Notes: generated by a model from the sequence alone, not told the origin. 64,000 bases of DNA from Christensenella minuta (GCF_003628755.1 NZ_CP029256.1:1631585-1695584); one strand, 5' to 3'; shown: positions 35,383 to 45,600, counted from the first letter of the stretch. Made by a program: numbers and translations.

Positions 35383-36477
35383 ATGAAGCTGAAAGAAATG
35401 AAGGATTGGCAGAAAAATAAGCTTCTGTTCAGCGTAATTGCGATTCTGGTAATCGCGGGAATTTTCCTGAGTTTCACCTGCACCTCGCTGTATCAGGATA
35501 AGGCCGCCGAGGACGGTTACTGGTATGACGCGTTGGAGGTGCCGGAAGATCTGGCGCACGACGTTGACGAATTGGGAGCGGACGCAACCAGGGTTACAGT
35601 CGGTACCTATATCGAAAATCTGAAGGAAATCAATCTGAAAGCCTGCAACTTCCGCGTTGTCTTCCTTGTATGGTTTCGCTGGGAGGGCGACCCGGAACTC
35701 GATATGATGAACAATTTCCGCGTCTACAAGGGTTTCATGAATAAAATGGAGCCTGTAAAGGAACTGCATGACGGAGATCTCAACTATCAGCTGGTCCGCT
35801 GCGACGTAACAATCACCAAAAATTACTGGACGATCCGTTTTCCGCTGGAAAGCCACCAGCTTCGTATTTACATCGAATCGGACTATATGATTAACGACGT
35901 TGTATTCGTTCCCGATATCAAGGACAGCGGCCTCAACCAAAACCTAGGCATTTCCGGGTTTGACGTGATCCGTACTGCAACCGGATCCTACGCGATACGT
36001 TATGAAAATGCCCACGGCGATCCCGAAGTGCCCAAAGATGGCGTCCTGATTACATCCGAACACGTTACTGCAATGGAAATCAACCGGACGGACACAGGGC
36101 TTTACGTGAAATGCTTCATCGCCCTTGTCGGCACGCTTACCTGGGTATTGATTACACTGTTTATCTGCACCTACCACCATGTCGATCCGCTGGCCATGAT
36201 CCCTGCCGCGCTTTTCGGCACGGTCGCCAATATCATGGTGGGCGCCAACCTGCTGCCTGACGCGCTGCAGATGGGGCTGTTGGAATTTGTCAACCTTTGG
36301 GGCGTAATGATGATTCTTATGTGTGCGATTGTGATTATCAACATCAATCGAATCCGCAAAAAATATGAAGACAGGGAATTTTCGCAACAGTACGGCCGGA
36401 TCCTCTTTTATATCATCCTGGGACTGACACTGGCGGGGAATTTCCTCCTCCCCTTCTGCGCCTATATGCTCGTTTAG
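35383..36477 (+). CDS. Pentameric ligand-gated ion channel (Cys-loop receptor) homologue
   Basis: 364 residues. N-terminal signal/anchor helix (about 13-32), then an extracellular beta domain (about 65-235) with FRVVFLVWFRW and the Cys-loop-region motif FPLESHQLRIYIES (residues 153-166; canonical FPFD-Q-L). Four helices follow: M1 (242-262), M2 (269-290, ending GANLLP like the ETNLP end of M2 in GLIC), M3 (300-321) and M4 (337-360). Disulphide Cys of animal Cys-loops are absent, as in bacterial members. It should form a homopentameric ligand-gated pore; ligand and ion selectivity are unknown. Start after GGGGGGAGTAT; 13 bases to the potassium-channel gene. Confidence 0.78.
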   Translation: MKLKEMKDWQKNKLLFSVIAILVIAGIFLSFTCTSLYQDKAAEDGYWYDALEVPEDLAHDVDELGADATRVTVGTYIENLKEINLKACNFRVVFLVWFRWEGDPELDMMNNFRVYKGFMNKMEPVKELHDGDLNYQLVRCDVTITKNYWTIRFPLESHQLRIYIESDYMINDVVFVPDIKDSGLNQNLGISGFDVIRTATGSYAIRYENAHGDPEVPKDGVLITSEHVTAMEINRTDTGLYVKCFIALVGTLTWVLITLFICTYHHVDPLAMIPAALFGTVANIMVGANLLPDALQMGLLEFVNLWGVMMILMCAIVIININRIRKKYEDREFSQQYGRILFYIILGLTLAGNFLLPFCAYMLV

Positions 36478-36490
36478 GAGGCGGGTACCT

Positions 36491-37279
36491 ATGCTAAGAG
36501 AACAGCTTTACCGGATCGTCAGGAAGGCGGAGCCGGGAGACCGGCTGGGAAAAGCTTACGACATCTTTATCATGCTTGTGGCAATCGCGAGTATTGTCCC
36601 GCTGATGTTCAAGGAATCGAATGCCTTTCTCGACCGCCTCGACATCATCACGGTCTATATCCTGTTTTTCGATTATATTTTTCGTTGGATATCGTACGAT
36701 TATATCAGCGGCCGAAAGTCTCCGCAGGCGTTTATTCTTTATCCTTTTACCCCATTCGCGATCATCGACCTCATATCCCTGCTGCCGTCGCTCGGCCTTA
36801 TTGGGCAGGGATGGCGCATCCTGCGTATGCTGCGAATTTTCAAGGCATTTCATTATTCCGACAGCTTTACCTATATCATTAATGCCTTTAAAAAGGAAAA
36901 ACGGACGCTTGGCTCCGTGCTTATCATTGCACTGGCATATATCTTCGTTTCTGCCCTCGCGATGTTCTCTTATGAACCCGAGACCTTCGATTCCTTTTTC
37001 GACGCTCTCTATTGGGCAACTACCGCACTCACGACAGTAGGTTATGGTGACGTTTATCCTCTTTCCGATGTCGGCAAGCTCATCAGTATGATTTCCTCCC
37101 TCTTCGGCGTGGCAGTAATTTCACTTCCGGCGGGCATCATCACCGCAAGCTTTGTTGAAGAGATCAATAAGGCCAAGGAAAAACGTGCCCGTGAAGGAAA
37201 ACCGCCGCAGGATGACAATACGTCTATCGTAGAACGAGTGCTCGGCGCCGAGAAGGAGGAATCCGTCAATGAACAATAA
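36491..37279 (+). CDS. Voltage-gated-type potassium channel
   Basis: 262 residues, six helices. S4-like segment GWRILRMLRIFKAF carries Arg109, Arg112, Arg115 and Lys118 at every third position; the pore loop has the potassium selectivity filter TTVGYGD (residues 181-187). A short charged C-terminal tail lacks an RCK or cyclic-nucleotide domain. It should conduct K+ in response to voltage. The Shine-Dalgarno AGGAGGCGGG overlaps the stop codon of the ligand-gated channel gene, and the gene overlaps the next by 11 bases, so all three are one operon. Confidence 0.92.
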   Translation: MLREQLYRIVRKAEPGDRLGKAYDIFIMLVAIASIVPLMFKESNAFLDRLDIITVYILFFDYIFRWISYDYISGRKSPQAFILYPFTPFAIIDLISLLPSLGLIGQGWRILRMLRIFKAFHYSDSFTYIINAFKKEKRTLGSVLIIALAYIFVSALAMFSYEPETFDSFFDALYWATTALTTVGYGDVYPLSDVGKLISMISSLFGVAVISLPAGIITASFVEEINKAKEKRAREGKPPQDDNTSIVERVLGAEKEESVNEQ

Positions 37280-37847
37280 AACACGCTACCTGACCGTAAT
37301 GGCAATTGGCGTTGCCTTGAATATTATCCTCCATCAAACCGCCGCCCACCTTCAGCTTCCCATGTGGCTCGATATGACCGGAACCGCGCTCGCGGCCCTG
37401 ATGCTCGAGCCTGCGGCCGGGCTGCTTGTGGGTCTCGCCAATAACTTCCGCATTGCCGTATTCGATTATACCGCAAGCTCCCTTTTTTATTATGCGGTCA
37501 GTGCCGCAGTCGCCCTGATCGTCGGCCTCAATATGCGCAGGAAGGGCAAAAGCCTCGCCAAGCGGATTATCTCGACAATTGTCCTTGCCACTGTCGTCTC
37601 GGCAGTCATTTCCACATTGCTTACCCTGTGGCGCACAGGCGGCACTTCCGAATCCACATGGGAGATGTTCTATTCCGGCATAGCATCCTCATGGGGCTGG
37701 CCGCAGGCCCTCTCCTGTTTCTTCGGTACCTTTGTCATTAAAATTTATGATGTTCTGGCATCGGCAGCGATTGTAACAGGGATGTATGCGCTGCTTCCTA
37801 AAAGTCTGCGGACACAGGAACCCCCGCTGCTGGACGTAAGTGGGTAA
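37269..37847 (+). CDS. ECF-S-like integral membrane protein
   Basis: 192 residues, about five to six helices. The segment LPMWLDMTGTALAALMLEPA and GLLVGLANNF resemble substrate-binding (S) components of energy-coupling-factor transporters or related sensor membrane domains. No ATPase or T component is present. Its start lies inside the potassium-channel gene (11-base overlap), implying coupled translation with the two channels. Substrate and role are unknown. Confidence 0.7.
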   Translation: MNNKTRYLTVMAIGVALNIILHQTAAHLQLPMWLDMTGTALAALMLEPAAGLLVGLANNFRIAVFDYTASSLFYYAVSAAVALIVGLNMRRKGKSLAKRIISTIVLATVVSAVISTLLTLWRTGGTSESTWEMFYSGIASSWGWPQALSCFFGTFVIKIYDVLASAAIVTGMYALLPKSLRTQEPPLLDVSG

Positions 37848-37852
37848 ACAAC

Positions 37853-37887
37853 AAAAAGGCCTTTCCTTTTGGGAAAGGCCTTTTTGT
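37853..37887. terminator. Bidirectional terminator
   Basis: AAAAAGGCCTTTCC paired with GGAAAGGCCTTTTT around TTTTG, between the channel operon and the convergent xylulokinase gene. Confidence 0.95.
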
Positions 37888-37901
37888 TTCCAAACGCTTA
37901 T

Positions 37902-39401
37902 TTACTCCGCAGACATCTCAAACGTATCCTTAAGGTCATAATACAGCTTGTCATAGATTCTCTTTATCTTTTGATATTTCTCATGGCTGCCTGCGGCAGG
38001 CTCCACGATTTCCTTCACCGAGTGTACCTTTTCCGCATCGTCCAGGTTCTTGTAAATCCCCTCGCCCACGCCAGCCACGAGCGCGCCGCCATATGCGCCG
38101 CCTTCCGCCGCCCCCGCAAGGATCTTAACCGGAAGGTTGAAAATATCGGCAACGATCTGTTTCCACAGCTTGGAATTTGCTCCGCCGCCCGAAAGGATCA
38201 CTTCCCTGATCTTAAGGTCCGGATTGGTGTTAAGGATCAGCTCATACATCTGGTATAGGCCAAAGGTTACGCCTTCCATGACCGCACGGGCCATATCCCC
38301 CTTGTTCGAGAGCAGGGACAGCCCATAAAACACGCCGCGCGCGTTCGGATCCGGATAAGGACACCGCTCGCCCGAAAGGTAGGGCAGGAAAACCACCCCG
38401 TTGGAGCCAATGCTCGACGCCTCCGCGCCTTCGTTGATTTCCTTGAACGGCTCTGCACTTTCCGCGTAGAACGTATTTTTATACCATTCCATCGATCCGG
38501 CGCACGAAAGCTGACAGCCAAACGCCATGTATTTCCCCGCCGCGTTATTGCAGAAGAACTGGAGTTTCCCCCCCTCGTTCTTTCCAAAGCTGTTCATCGC
38601 CGTCGCCACCACGCCGGAGGTACCCATTACAACGCCGAGCGTTCCCTCCTTGATGATGCCCATACCCGTATTCTGGATGACCGCATCTCCGCCGCCGCCA
38701 TAAACCGGAAGCCCCTCCGGGATCCCCGTTTCCGCCGCCGCCTGCGCCGTCACATGGCCCGTTACTTCGTCGGATTCATATACCTTGGGAAAAATGGAAC
38801 GGTCAAACCCAAGCTTCTCGATCAGGCCGTCTGCCCATTTGCGTTCCTTTACGTCGAAGAGTCCCGTGCCCGAAGCTTCGGAGGCGTCCGTCGCGATTTC
38901 GCCTGTCAGACAATAGCGGATATAATCCTTGGGCATCACAAATTTTGCGATGCGCGCAAAGTTCTCCGGCTCGTGCTTTTTGACCCACAGAATCTTGCCG
39001 CCCGTAAACCCGGTAAGCATCGTATTGTTCGTATAAGCAACCAGCCCGTCTATACCGCCCGCCGTTTCAATGATCTCTTCGCATTCCTTTCCCGTGCGCT
39101 GGTCGTTCCACAGGATCGCGTTGCGGACTACTTTATTATCTTTGTCAAGCGCCACAAGGCCGTGCATCTGTCCCGAAAGGCCGATTGCCACAATGTTTTC
39201 TTTCTCCACACCGTCAAGCAGCTCCTTGAACGCTTCCTTCGTGCCTTTCCACCAGTCCGCCGGCTCCTGCTCCGACCACGCTGGCTTAGGCGTATAAAGC
39301 GGGTAAGCTTTCGTTACCGAACGAATGACCTTCCCTTCCTCGTCTATAATCAGGCATTTCACACCGCTCGTCCCTACGTCGATTCCCATTAAATATTTCA
39401 T
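37902..39401 (-). CDS. xylB: Xylulokinase (FGGY carbohydrate kinase)
   Basis: 499 residues. ATP-dependent phosphorylation of D-xylulose or a related ketose. FGGY motifs: MGIDVGTSGVKCLI, the substrate region SGQMHGLVALD with the following WNDQRT, MGTSGVVAT and GGGANSKLWKQIVADI. As a downstream gene of an egsA-phosphatase cluster it may act on another polyol; xylulose is the best sequence-based guess. ATG after GAGGATACCAGG. Confidence 0.9.
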   Translation of the reverse strand: MKYLMGIDVGTSGVKCLIIDEEGKVIRSVTKAYPLYTPKPAWSEQEPADWWKGTKEAFKELLDGVEKENIVAIGLSGQMHGLVALDKDNKVVRNAILWNDQRTGKECEEIIETAGGIDGLVAYTNNTMLTGFTGGKILWVKKHEPENFARIAKFVMPKDYIRYCLTGEIATDASEASGTGLFDVKERKWADGLIEKLGFDRSIFPKVYESDEVTGHVTAQAAAETGIPEGLPVYGGGGDAVIQNTGMGIIKEGTLGVVMGTSGVVATAMNSFGKNEGGKLQFFCNNAAGKYMAFGCQLSCAGSMEWYKNTFYAESAEPFKEINEGAEASSIGSNGVVFLPYLSGERCPYPDPNARGVFYGLSLLSNKGDMARAVMEGVTFGLYQMYELILNTNPDLKIREVILSGGGANSKLWKQIVADIFNLPVKILAGAAEGGAYGGALVAGVGEGIYKNLDDAEKVHSVKEIVEPAAGSHEKYQKIKRIYDKLYYDLKDTFEMSAE

Positions 39402-39415
39402 CCTGGTATCCTCCT

Positions 39416-40249
39416 CTATTTGATTGCCGTATAGATATCATACACGCTGTCCAGGATATAATCCGGGGCAACGTCGCCGTCTTCAATGTCCTGATAGGTA
39501 ATTTCGCCGGAAAGCACCGCTATGCCCACGATGCCGCCGTTCACCGCCGTTTTTACGTCCGTATACAGGCGGTCGCCCACCATCGCCGTTCTTTCCCGCG
39601 GGGTCCCTGTCTTTGCAAGGATATAATCCACCGTTTCCTTAAACGGCTTCCCCACAAATTTAGGTTCAACGCCCGTCGCGTGCGTAATCATGCACGCCAT
39701 GGACCCGCAGTCCGGGCAAAACTTTCCGTCCTCGAGCGGGCAGACCCTGTCGATATTGGTCGCAAGGAAGGGCACGCCCCCGGTGATGAGACGCGAAATC
39801 GCATCCGCTTTTTCAAAATTAAAGGTCTTGTCAAAGCCAAGTACGGCAAAATCTGCCGTTTCCGTATCGGAAGGCAGCAGCGTAAAACCCGCTTTTACGA
39901 ATTGCGCCTCAAGTTCAGGCGTTCCCGCAAGGTAAATCCGCCGTCCGCCGTGGGTTTTAAGATAGTGGATCATCACGTCGCCGGATGTCATGATGTTTTC
40001 ACGCGTCATGCCCGTAAATCCAAGCCGCTCCAGCTTTTTGACATAATCCTCCGGTGCTTTGGAGGAATTATTGGTAAAAAAGTAAAACGGCACGCCGCTC
40101 TGCTGCATATATTCGATGTATTCCTTCGCTCCGGAGATCAGATTCTCCCCCAGATTGATGGTTCCGTCCATATCAAGGACAAAGCACTCGATATCGCGAA
40201 GCTCCGCCGCATTGGGGTTTACCCGCCCCCGCTTTTCACTGCCTGCCAT
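39416..40249 (-). CDS. HAD-superfamily sugar/glycerol phosphatase (NagD/AraL-like)
   Basis: 277 residues, HAD subfamily IIA. Motif I DMDGTINLGE, motif II FFTNNSSKAPEDY, motif III GKPFKETVDYIL and motif IV MVGDRLYTD. A Cys-rich insertion (FCPDCGSMAC) lies in the cap. In Bacillus subtilis AraL (NagD-like phosphatase) is encoded next to AraM (glycerol-1-phosphate dehydrogenase), the same pairing as here. ATG at 40249 after GGAGGAACGA, overlapping the dehydrogenase gene by 14 bases. Confidence 0.88.
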   Translation of the reverse strand: MAGSEKRGRVNPNAAELRDIECFVLDMDGTINLGENLISGAKEYIEYMQQSGVPFYFFTNNSSKAPEDYVKKLERLGFTGMTRENIMTSGDVMIHYLKTHGGRRIYLAGTPELEAQFVKAGFTLLPSDTETADFAVLGFDKTFNFEKADAISRLITGGVPFLATNIDRVCPLEDGKFCPDCGSMACMITHATGVEPKFVGKPFKETVDYILAKTGTPRERTAMVGDRLYTDVKTAVNGGIVGIAVLSGEITYQDIEDGDVAPDYILDSVYDIYTAIK

Positions 40250-41300
40250 TCGTTCCTCCGTAAACCGCATCGTAAATTTTTTTCAGGTACGCGCCGTCGT
40301 AGGAAATCTCGTCAAGGATGGTATACCTGTTTTTACGCGTCGTGCGCGCTGTGCGCATAACCTGCACGTAATCTTCATAGGTAAGCCCAAGCTCCTCAAA
40401 TGTGGTCGGGAGCCCGGCCTGCCTGAGGTAATCGCGGATAAATTCATAATTCCCGCCGTAAAGGTATTCCACAAGGATGCTCGCCACCGCGGTCTGCAGC
40501 CCGTGCAGCGTCCCTTTCCCAGCCGCGTCGATCGCGTGGCTTAAAAGGTGCTCCGCGCCGCTTGACGGCCGCGTATTCCCCGTGATGTTCATGGCAAGCC
40601 CGGAAAGGACGACGGATTCCGCAAGCTGGGTGAGGAACGCCGTATCCCGGATATCCGGATGCGTATACTGCAGGATCGCGCGCACCGCCGTGCCCGAAAT
40701 GATATAGGCAAAATCGTCCATTTTTGCTTTGCCCGCCTGGACCGCCCGCTCCCAGTCCCGCAGGGCCGTAATGTTGGAGACAAGGTCCCCAAGACCTGCA
40801 AGGATCAGCTTTTCGGGCGCCGTTTTGATGATGTCGAGGTCCATGATGATATAGGACGGTATTTTACAGTCGAGGCTGCGCACCGAATTATGGTCGCATT
40901 TCAGCACAGCGATCGGCGAAGCGACACCGTCATGGGAAATGGACGTCGGGACGCTGATAAAGGGCCTTTTTGACATCGAGGAAGCATATTTCCCCACATC
41001 GAGCACCTTGCCGCCGCCCATCGCGATGACCGCGTCGAAATCGCGGTTCACGATATAATAGGACTTTAAGAACGCCTCCCGCAGGGACCCGGCGTGAACA
41101 AATTCCCGCTTTACCTCTTTGCAGCAGCCCTCCAAAAACGCATAAACGTCCTGCCCGTAGAGCTCATCGACAATGCGGTCGACAATGAGCATCACGCGGT
41201 CCGTCGGTTTCAAAAATTCCTTAAGGCGCGGGTACAATATCCCGCTGCCTATTTTTACACTTTCCGGTACTGCGAACGTATTGATGGCATTCCACCTCAC
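40236..41300 (-). CDS. egsA: sn-Glycerol-1-phosphate dehydrogenase (AraM/EgsA type)
   Basis: 354 residues. NAD(P)H-dependent reduction of dihydroxyacetone phosphate to sn-glycerol 1-phosphate, the enantiomer of bacterial lipid backbones. Iron-dependent alcohol-dehydrogenase fold: AMGGGKVLDVGKYAS, SVPTSISHDGVASPIAV, and the metal ligands in the AGLGDLVSN and SGAEHLLSHAID (His) segments. The product may feed an archaeal-type prenylglyceryl phosphate or be hydrolysed by the neighbouring phosphatase. The GTG start has no good ribosome-binding site. Confidence 0.9.
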   Translation of the reverse strand: MRWNAINTFAVPESVKIGSGILYPRLKEFLKPTDRVMLIVDRIVDELYGQDVYAFLEGCCKEVKREFVHAGSLREAFLKSYYIVNRDFDAVIAMGGGKVLDVGKYASSMSKRPFISVPTSISHDGVASPIAVLKCDHNSVRSLDCKIPSYIIMDLDIIKTAPEKLILAGLGDLVSNITALRDWERAVQAGKAKMDDFAYIISGTAVRAILQYTHPDIRDTAFLTQLAESVVLSGLAMNITGNTRPSSGAEHLLSHAIDAAGKGTLHGLQTAVASILVEYLYGGNYEFIRDYLRQAGLPTTFEELGLTYEDYVQVMRTARTTRKNRYTILDEISYDGAYLKKIYDAVYGGTNGRQ

Positions 41301-41321
41301 AAAAAAACTTACATAGTCAAA

Positions 41322-41344
41322 AAAGGCTTTTTCAAAGCCTTTTT
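41322..41344 (-). terminator. pfkA terminator
   Basis: AAAGGCTTT and AAAGCCTTT arms around a three-base loop with flanking A/T tracts, 20 bases beyond the pfkA stop codon and just before egsA. Confidence 0.75.
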
Positions 41345-41366
41345 CGATCTATTCTCTGAAGCTTGC

Positions 41367-42338
41367 TTACTGCATGTTCTCCGACATGATTTTGAATTCA
41401 TCATAGAGGTCTTTGCGGAAAATCAATTCCTTGCTGAGCGCCTCGTCGATATCTTCGTCGATGATCTTGTTATCCCGGATTCCCACAACGCGGTTGCCGA
41501 TCCCTTTCTCAAGCAGCTGCACCGCGCGCATACCCATACTGGTCGCACGCAGCCGGTCCGCCGCGGACGGGGTCCCGCCCCTCTGGATATAGCCGAGCAC
41601 GATCGCCTTCGCGTCGAGCTTGGCTTTGGCGCGCATATAGTTCGCAACTGCTTCGCCCTTGCCCGCGCCTTCGGCGATGAGCACAATGCTGGTCATATTG
41701 CCCTTGATGCGGTTGCCGATGATCTTATCACAGATATAATCGATATCAAATTCAACTTCCGGGATGATGATATGCTCCGCGCCGCCCGCGATGCCCGCGT
41801 AAAGCGCGATATCCCCGCATTTATTGCCCATGACCTCGATGACGCCCACGCGCTCATGCGAATTCATGGTGTCGCGGATACGCGACATCTCGCCCACAAC
41901 GCCGTTGACCGCCGTATCAAAACCGATGGTAAAGTCCGTATAGGCAAGGTCATTGTCGATCGTGCCCGGGATGCCGATGGTTGGAACGCCGAGATGCGAA
42001 AGCACTTTCGCCCCCTGGAACGACCCGTCGCCGCCGATCACAACCACGCCCGAAATATCGAACGCCTTGATGACCTGAAGCGCTTTCTGCTGGCCTTCCT
42101 GCGTTTTGAACTCCTCGCAGCGCGCCGTTTTCAGGATCGTACCGCCCTTTTCAACGATGCCGGCCACATCCTCCGTTTTGATGCGGTCCACACGGCCCTC
42201 AATGAGGCCTGCGTACCCTTTTGTGATCCCCATCACCGAGAAGCCCGCCGCATCGGCAGCCATTACTACCGAACGGATTCCCGCGTTCATGCCCGGCGTA
42301 TCCCCGCCGCTTGTCAGTATTCCAATTCTTTTTTTCAT
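41367..42338 (-). CDS. pfkA: ATP-dependent 6-phosphofructokinase
   Basis: 323 residues. Phosphorylates fructose 6-phosphate in glycolysis. ATP site GGDTPGMNAGIRSVV, catalytic region PGTIDNDLAYTDFTIGFDTAVN (TIDND) and the effector-site region EVMGNKCGDIAL. Gly at GGDGSF fits ATP, not pyrophosphate, as donor. A hairpin-forming GTGTGC/GCACAC pair (42388-42403) lies in its mRNA leader. dnaE is directly upstream on the same strand, separated by a terminator. Confidence 0.96.
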   Translation of the reverse strand: MKKRIGILTSGGDTPGMNAGIRSVVMAADAAGFSVMGITKGYAGLIEGRVDRIKTEDVAGIVEKGGTILKTARCEEFKTQEGQQKALQVIKAFDISGVVVIGGDGSFQGAKVLSHLGVPTIGIPGTIDNDLAYTDFTIGFDTAVNGVVGEMSRIRDTMNSHERVGVIEVMGNKCGDIALYAGIAGGAEHIIIPEVEFDIDYICDKIIGNRIKGNMTSIVLIAEGAGKGEAVANYMRAKAKLDAKAIVLGYIQRGGTPSAADRLRATSMGMRAVQLLEKGIGNRVVGIRDNKIIDEDIDEALSKELIFRKDLYDEFKIMSENMQ

Positions 42339-42647
42339 AGCACAGTCACCATTTATTTAAACTTTCTTTTAAAATGCATTTGTCTTCGTGTGCGCGAGCA
42401 CACGCTTATTCTATCCACCGCGGTTTCCTTTTCCATCCCCTGAAAAAACCGGGATTTATGCCGTTTTTCAAAACATCCGCAATCAATACGTATTCTAACA
42501 AAAAAATCAGAAAAAAACAATATAAAACGACCGAAATTGTAAAATGTATCACCGCTTTTTATCCTTTTTGCGGTTTTGTTCACCCCCGGCGTACAAAAAA
42601 CGCCCCTCCGCCGCACGCGGCAGAAGGACGCCTAGTCCCTTTTTGCG
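42339..42647. promoter_or_regulatory. dnaE-pfkA intergenic region
   Basis: AT-rich control region of pfkA. On the minus strand TAGAAT near 42493-42498 could be the -10; no good -35 is obvious. The hairpin GTGTGC-GCGA-GCACAC at 42388-42403 would be in the pfkA leader. At its upstream end is the dnaE terminator. No gene is seen. Confidence 0.45.
42597..42634 (-). terminator. dnaE terminator
   Basis: On the minus strand GCGTCCTTCTGCCGC pairs imperfectly with GCGGCGGAGGGGCG, followed by TTTTTT, shortly after the dnaE stop codon. Confidence 0.85.
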
Positions 42648-45600
42648 CTATTTTACGACCACATTCTCCTTGCCAAGATACCGCTCGAGTTCTTCTACCA
42701 GCTCGGCCTTATAGGCCACGCTGCGCGCCCCGCACAGCTTATATTTCTGTCCGGTCTTTTCCACATAGACCACCGCGCTGCTCCCGCCCGGATAACGGCC
42801 CATGATGCGCATCAGCCCGTCGATATCGCAATTTTTATCCTGGGCGACCTTCACATACAGCTGCTTGCCCGCGAAAAAGGCATCGTCCGGCACGTAACGC
42901 GTGATCCTGCCCGCCAAAAGCTCGATTCCGTTTTGCCCCACCGTCACCTTGCCGCTCACGTTTACGATCGCATCCGTCTTCAAAAACGCCTCGGCTTCGG
43001 AATACACGTTGGGAAAAGCGATCATGTTCATCTGCGCGTACAGGTCCTCGAGCACAAAATTCGCCATCATCTTTTTTTGCCGGGTCGGACGCGCGCGCAC
43101 TGAGGTCACGATCCCAAGCAGTTCCACCTCCCGGCCATCATATTCATACATCGTCATCTCGTCATCCGCAGTCTGCATGATGTCCGCAATGGAAACAGGA
43201 CGATTTAAGAGCACGCCCGCAAGCTCGTCCAGGGGATGTCCGCTGATATAAAGGCCGGTCATTTCCTTTTCATAGGAAAGCTTTTCCGCTTCGCCGTACT
43301 CGGGGATATCCGGCAGCTGCACCGTAAGCGGGGCAAACTCCCCTTCCATGCTGTCGAAAAGCGACATCTGCCCGGTTGCCTGCCGCTTTTTGAGCTGCGT
43401 CGCATCTGCAAGCACCTGTTCGTACACGGCAATAAGCTGCGAGCGCCTGACCCCGAAGCAATCGAAACAGCCGGAGAGAATCATGCTTTCAAGGCGCTTT
43501 TTATTGAGCACGTCCGTATTTTTTTCCACAAAATCGGTAAAATCCTGATACCCCGTCCCGCGCCGCGTAATAACTTCGCCCACCGCTTCGCCGACATACG
43601 AAATAGCCGACAGCCCAAAACGAATGCAACCATTTTCCGTGGTGAAGTGCATGCCCGACTGGTTGACGTCCGGCGGCAATATCCTGATACCCTCGTTTTT
43701 GATGGTCTGGATATATTCGCCAAGCTTCTGCTTGTTTGCGATAAAGCTGTTGAGAAGCGCGGTCATGAATTCTACGGGATAGTAGCATTTGAGGTAGGCC
43801 GTTTGGTAGGCGACCACAGCGTACGCGCACGCATGAGATTTATTGAACGCGTAATTGGCAAACGCCATCATCTGGTCAAACAGTTCATTCGCTGTTTTTT
43901 CATCCATCCCGCGGCGCACGGCTCCGTCTACCGTGACAGTCCCGTTTTCCTCTTCGCCATGGATAAATACTTTCCGTTCCTTTTCCAGCACGCTTTGCTG
44001 TTTCTTGCTCATGGCGCGGCGCACAAGGTCGCTCCGGGCCATGGAATAGCCTGCCACGTCGCGCACGATACGCATGATCTGTTCCTGATAAACCATGCAG
44101 CCGTAGGTATCCCGGAGGATCGGCTCGAGCATTGGGTGCAGGTAATGCACGCTTTTCGGATTGTGCTTGCTGCGCACATAATCCGGGATGCTTTCCATCG
44201 GGCCCGGACGGAAGAGCGCGTTCGCCGCCATGATGTCGTCGAGGCACTCAGGCCGGAGCTCCTGCAGCAGCCGCCGCATGCCGCCGCTTTCAAACTGGAA
44301 GATCCCCAGCGTATCACCGGAGGACATCAGTTCGTAGACTTTTTTATCGTTGAGGTTAAGCTGATCGATATCGAGCTTTACGCCGTGGTTTTCTTCGATC
44401 ATGCGGACCGCGTCGCGGATCACCGTCAGCGTCCGCAGGCCAAGGAAATCCATTTTCAAAAGCCCCATACTCTCAAGCTTTTTCATGGTATACTGCGTCA
44501 TGACGCTCTCGTCTTTGGGATTCTTTTGCAGAGGCACGTAATCCGTAATGGGCGCGTCCGCAATGACTACGCCCGCGGCATGCGTGGACGCATGCCGCGC
44601 CATACCCTCGAGCCTGCGCGCTACGTCGATCACCTGCTTCGCATCCGGATTGTTTTCGTATTCCGCTTTCAGCTTCGGGTTGCGGTCGAGCGCCTTATCG
44701 ATCGTCATCTTGAGTTCGAAGGGCACCATCTTGGCAATGCGATCCGCGTCCGCGATGCTCACGTTCATCACGCGCGCCACGTCGCGGATCACAAGACGGG
44801 CACCCATTGTGCCAAACGTGATGATCTGCGCCACATGGTCGCTGCCGTATTTTCGCGTCACATAATCGATGACTTCCTGCCGCCGTTCATAGCAGAAGTC
44901 GATGTCGATATCCGGCATGCTGATGCGCTCCGGGTTCAGGAACCGTTCAAACAGCAAATTGTACTGGATGGGATCGATGTTCGTAATTCCAAGGCTGTAC
45001 GCGACAATGCTTCCCGCCGCGCTTCCGCGCCCCGGGCCGACCATGATGCCGTTTTTCTTGGCGAAATTTACAAAATCCCAGACAATGAGGAAGTAATCCG
45101 TAAAACCCATATTATCAATGGTGGAAAGCTCGTAATCGAAACGTTCCCTGATTTCATCCGCAGGGTCTTGATAGCGTTCCCGAAGTCCCGTCTCCGCAAT
45201 ATGCCGCAGGTATCCCCGGTTCGTATACCCTTCCGGTACTTTAAACTCGGGCAAGTGGTTATTGCCGAACTCAAATTCAAGGTTGCACTTGTCGGCGACC
45301 TCCCGCGTGTTGCTGACCGCCTCCGGCACATAAGAGAAAAGCTTGCTCATTTCCCTGGGGGATTTCAGGTAAAATTCCTCCGTCTCAAAGGCCATTTTGC
45401 TGGGCTGGTCGATGGTGGTGACAGTCTGGATGCACATCAGCACCTTTTGCGCGTAAGCGTCTTCCCGGTTTACATAATGTACGTCGTTGGTCGCGACCAC
45501 CTTAACGGAAAGCTCGTCCGCAAGTTTTAAGATTAGCGGATTGATGCGCTGCTGTTCCGCGATTCCGTGGTCTTGCAGTTCAAGGTAAAAATCCCCGCCA

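Noticed and set aside
43236-45530. Very long open frame on the plus strand opposite dnaE
   Set aside because: It mirrors the dnaE codons, has no recognisable motif, and lacks a credible start site. Similar long antisense frames opposite hom/coaX and pfkA come from GC-rich third positions.
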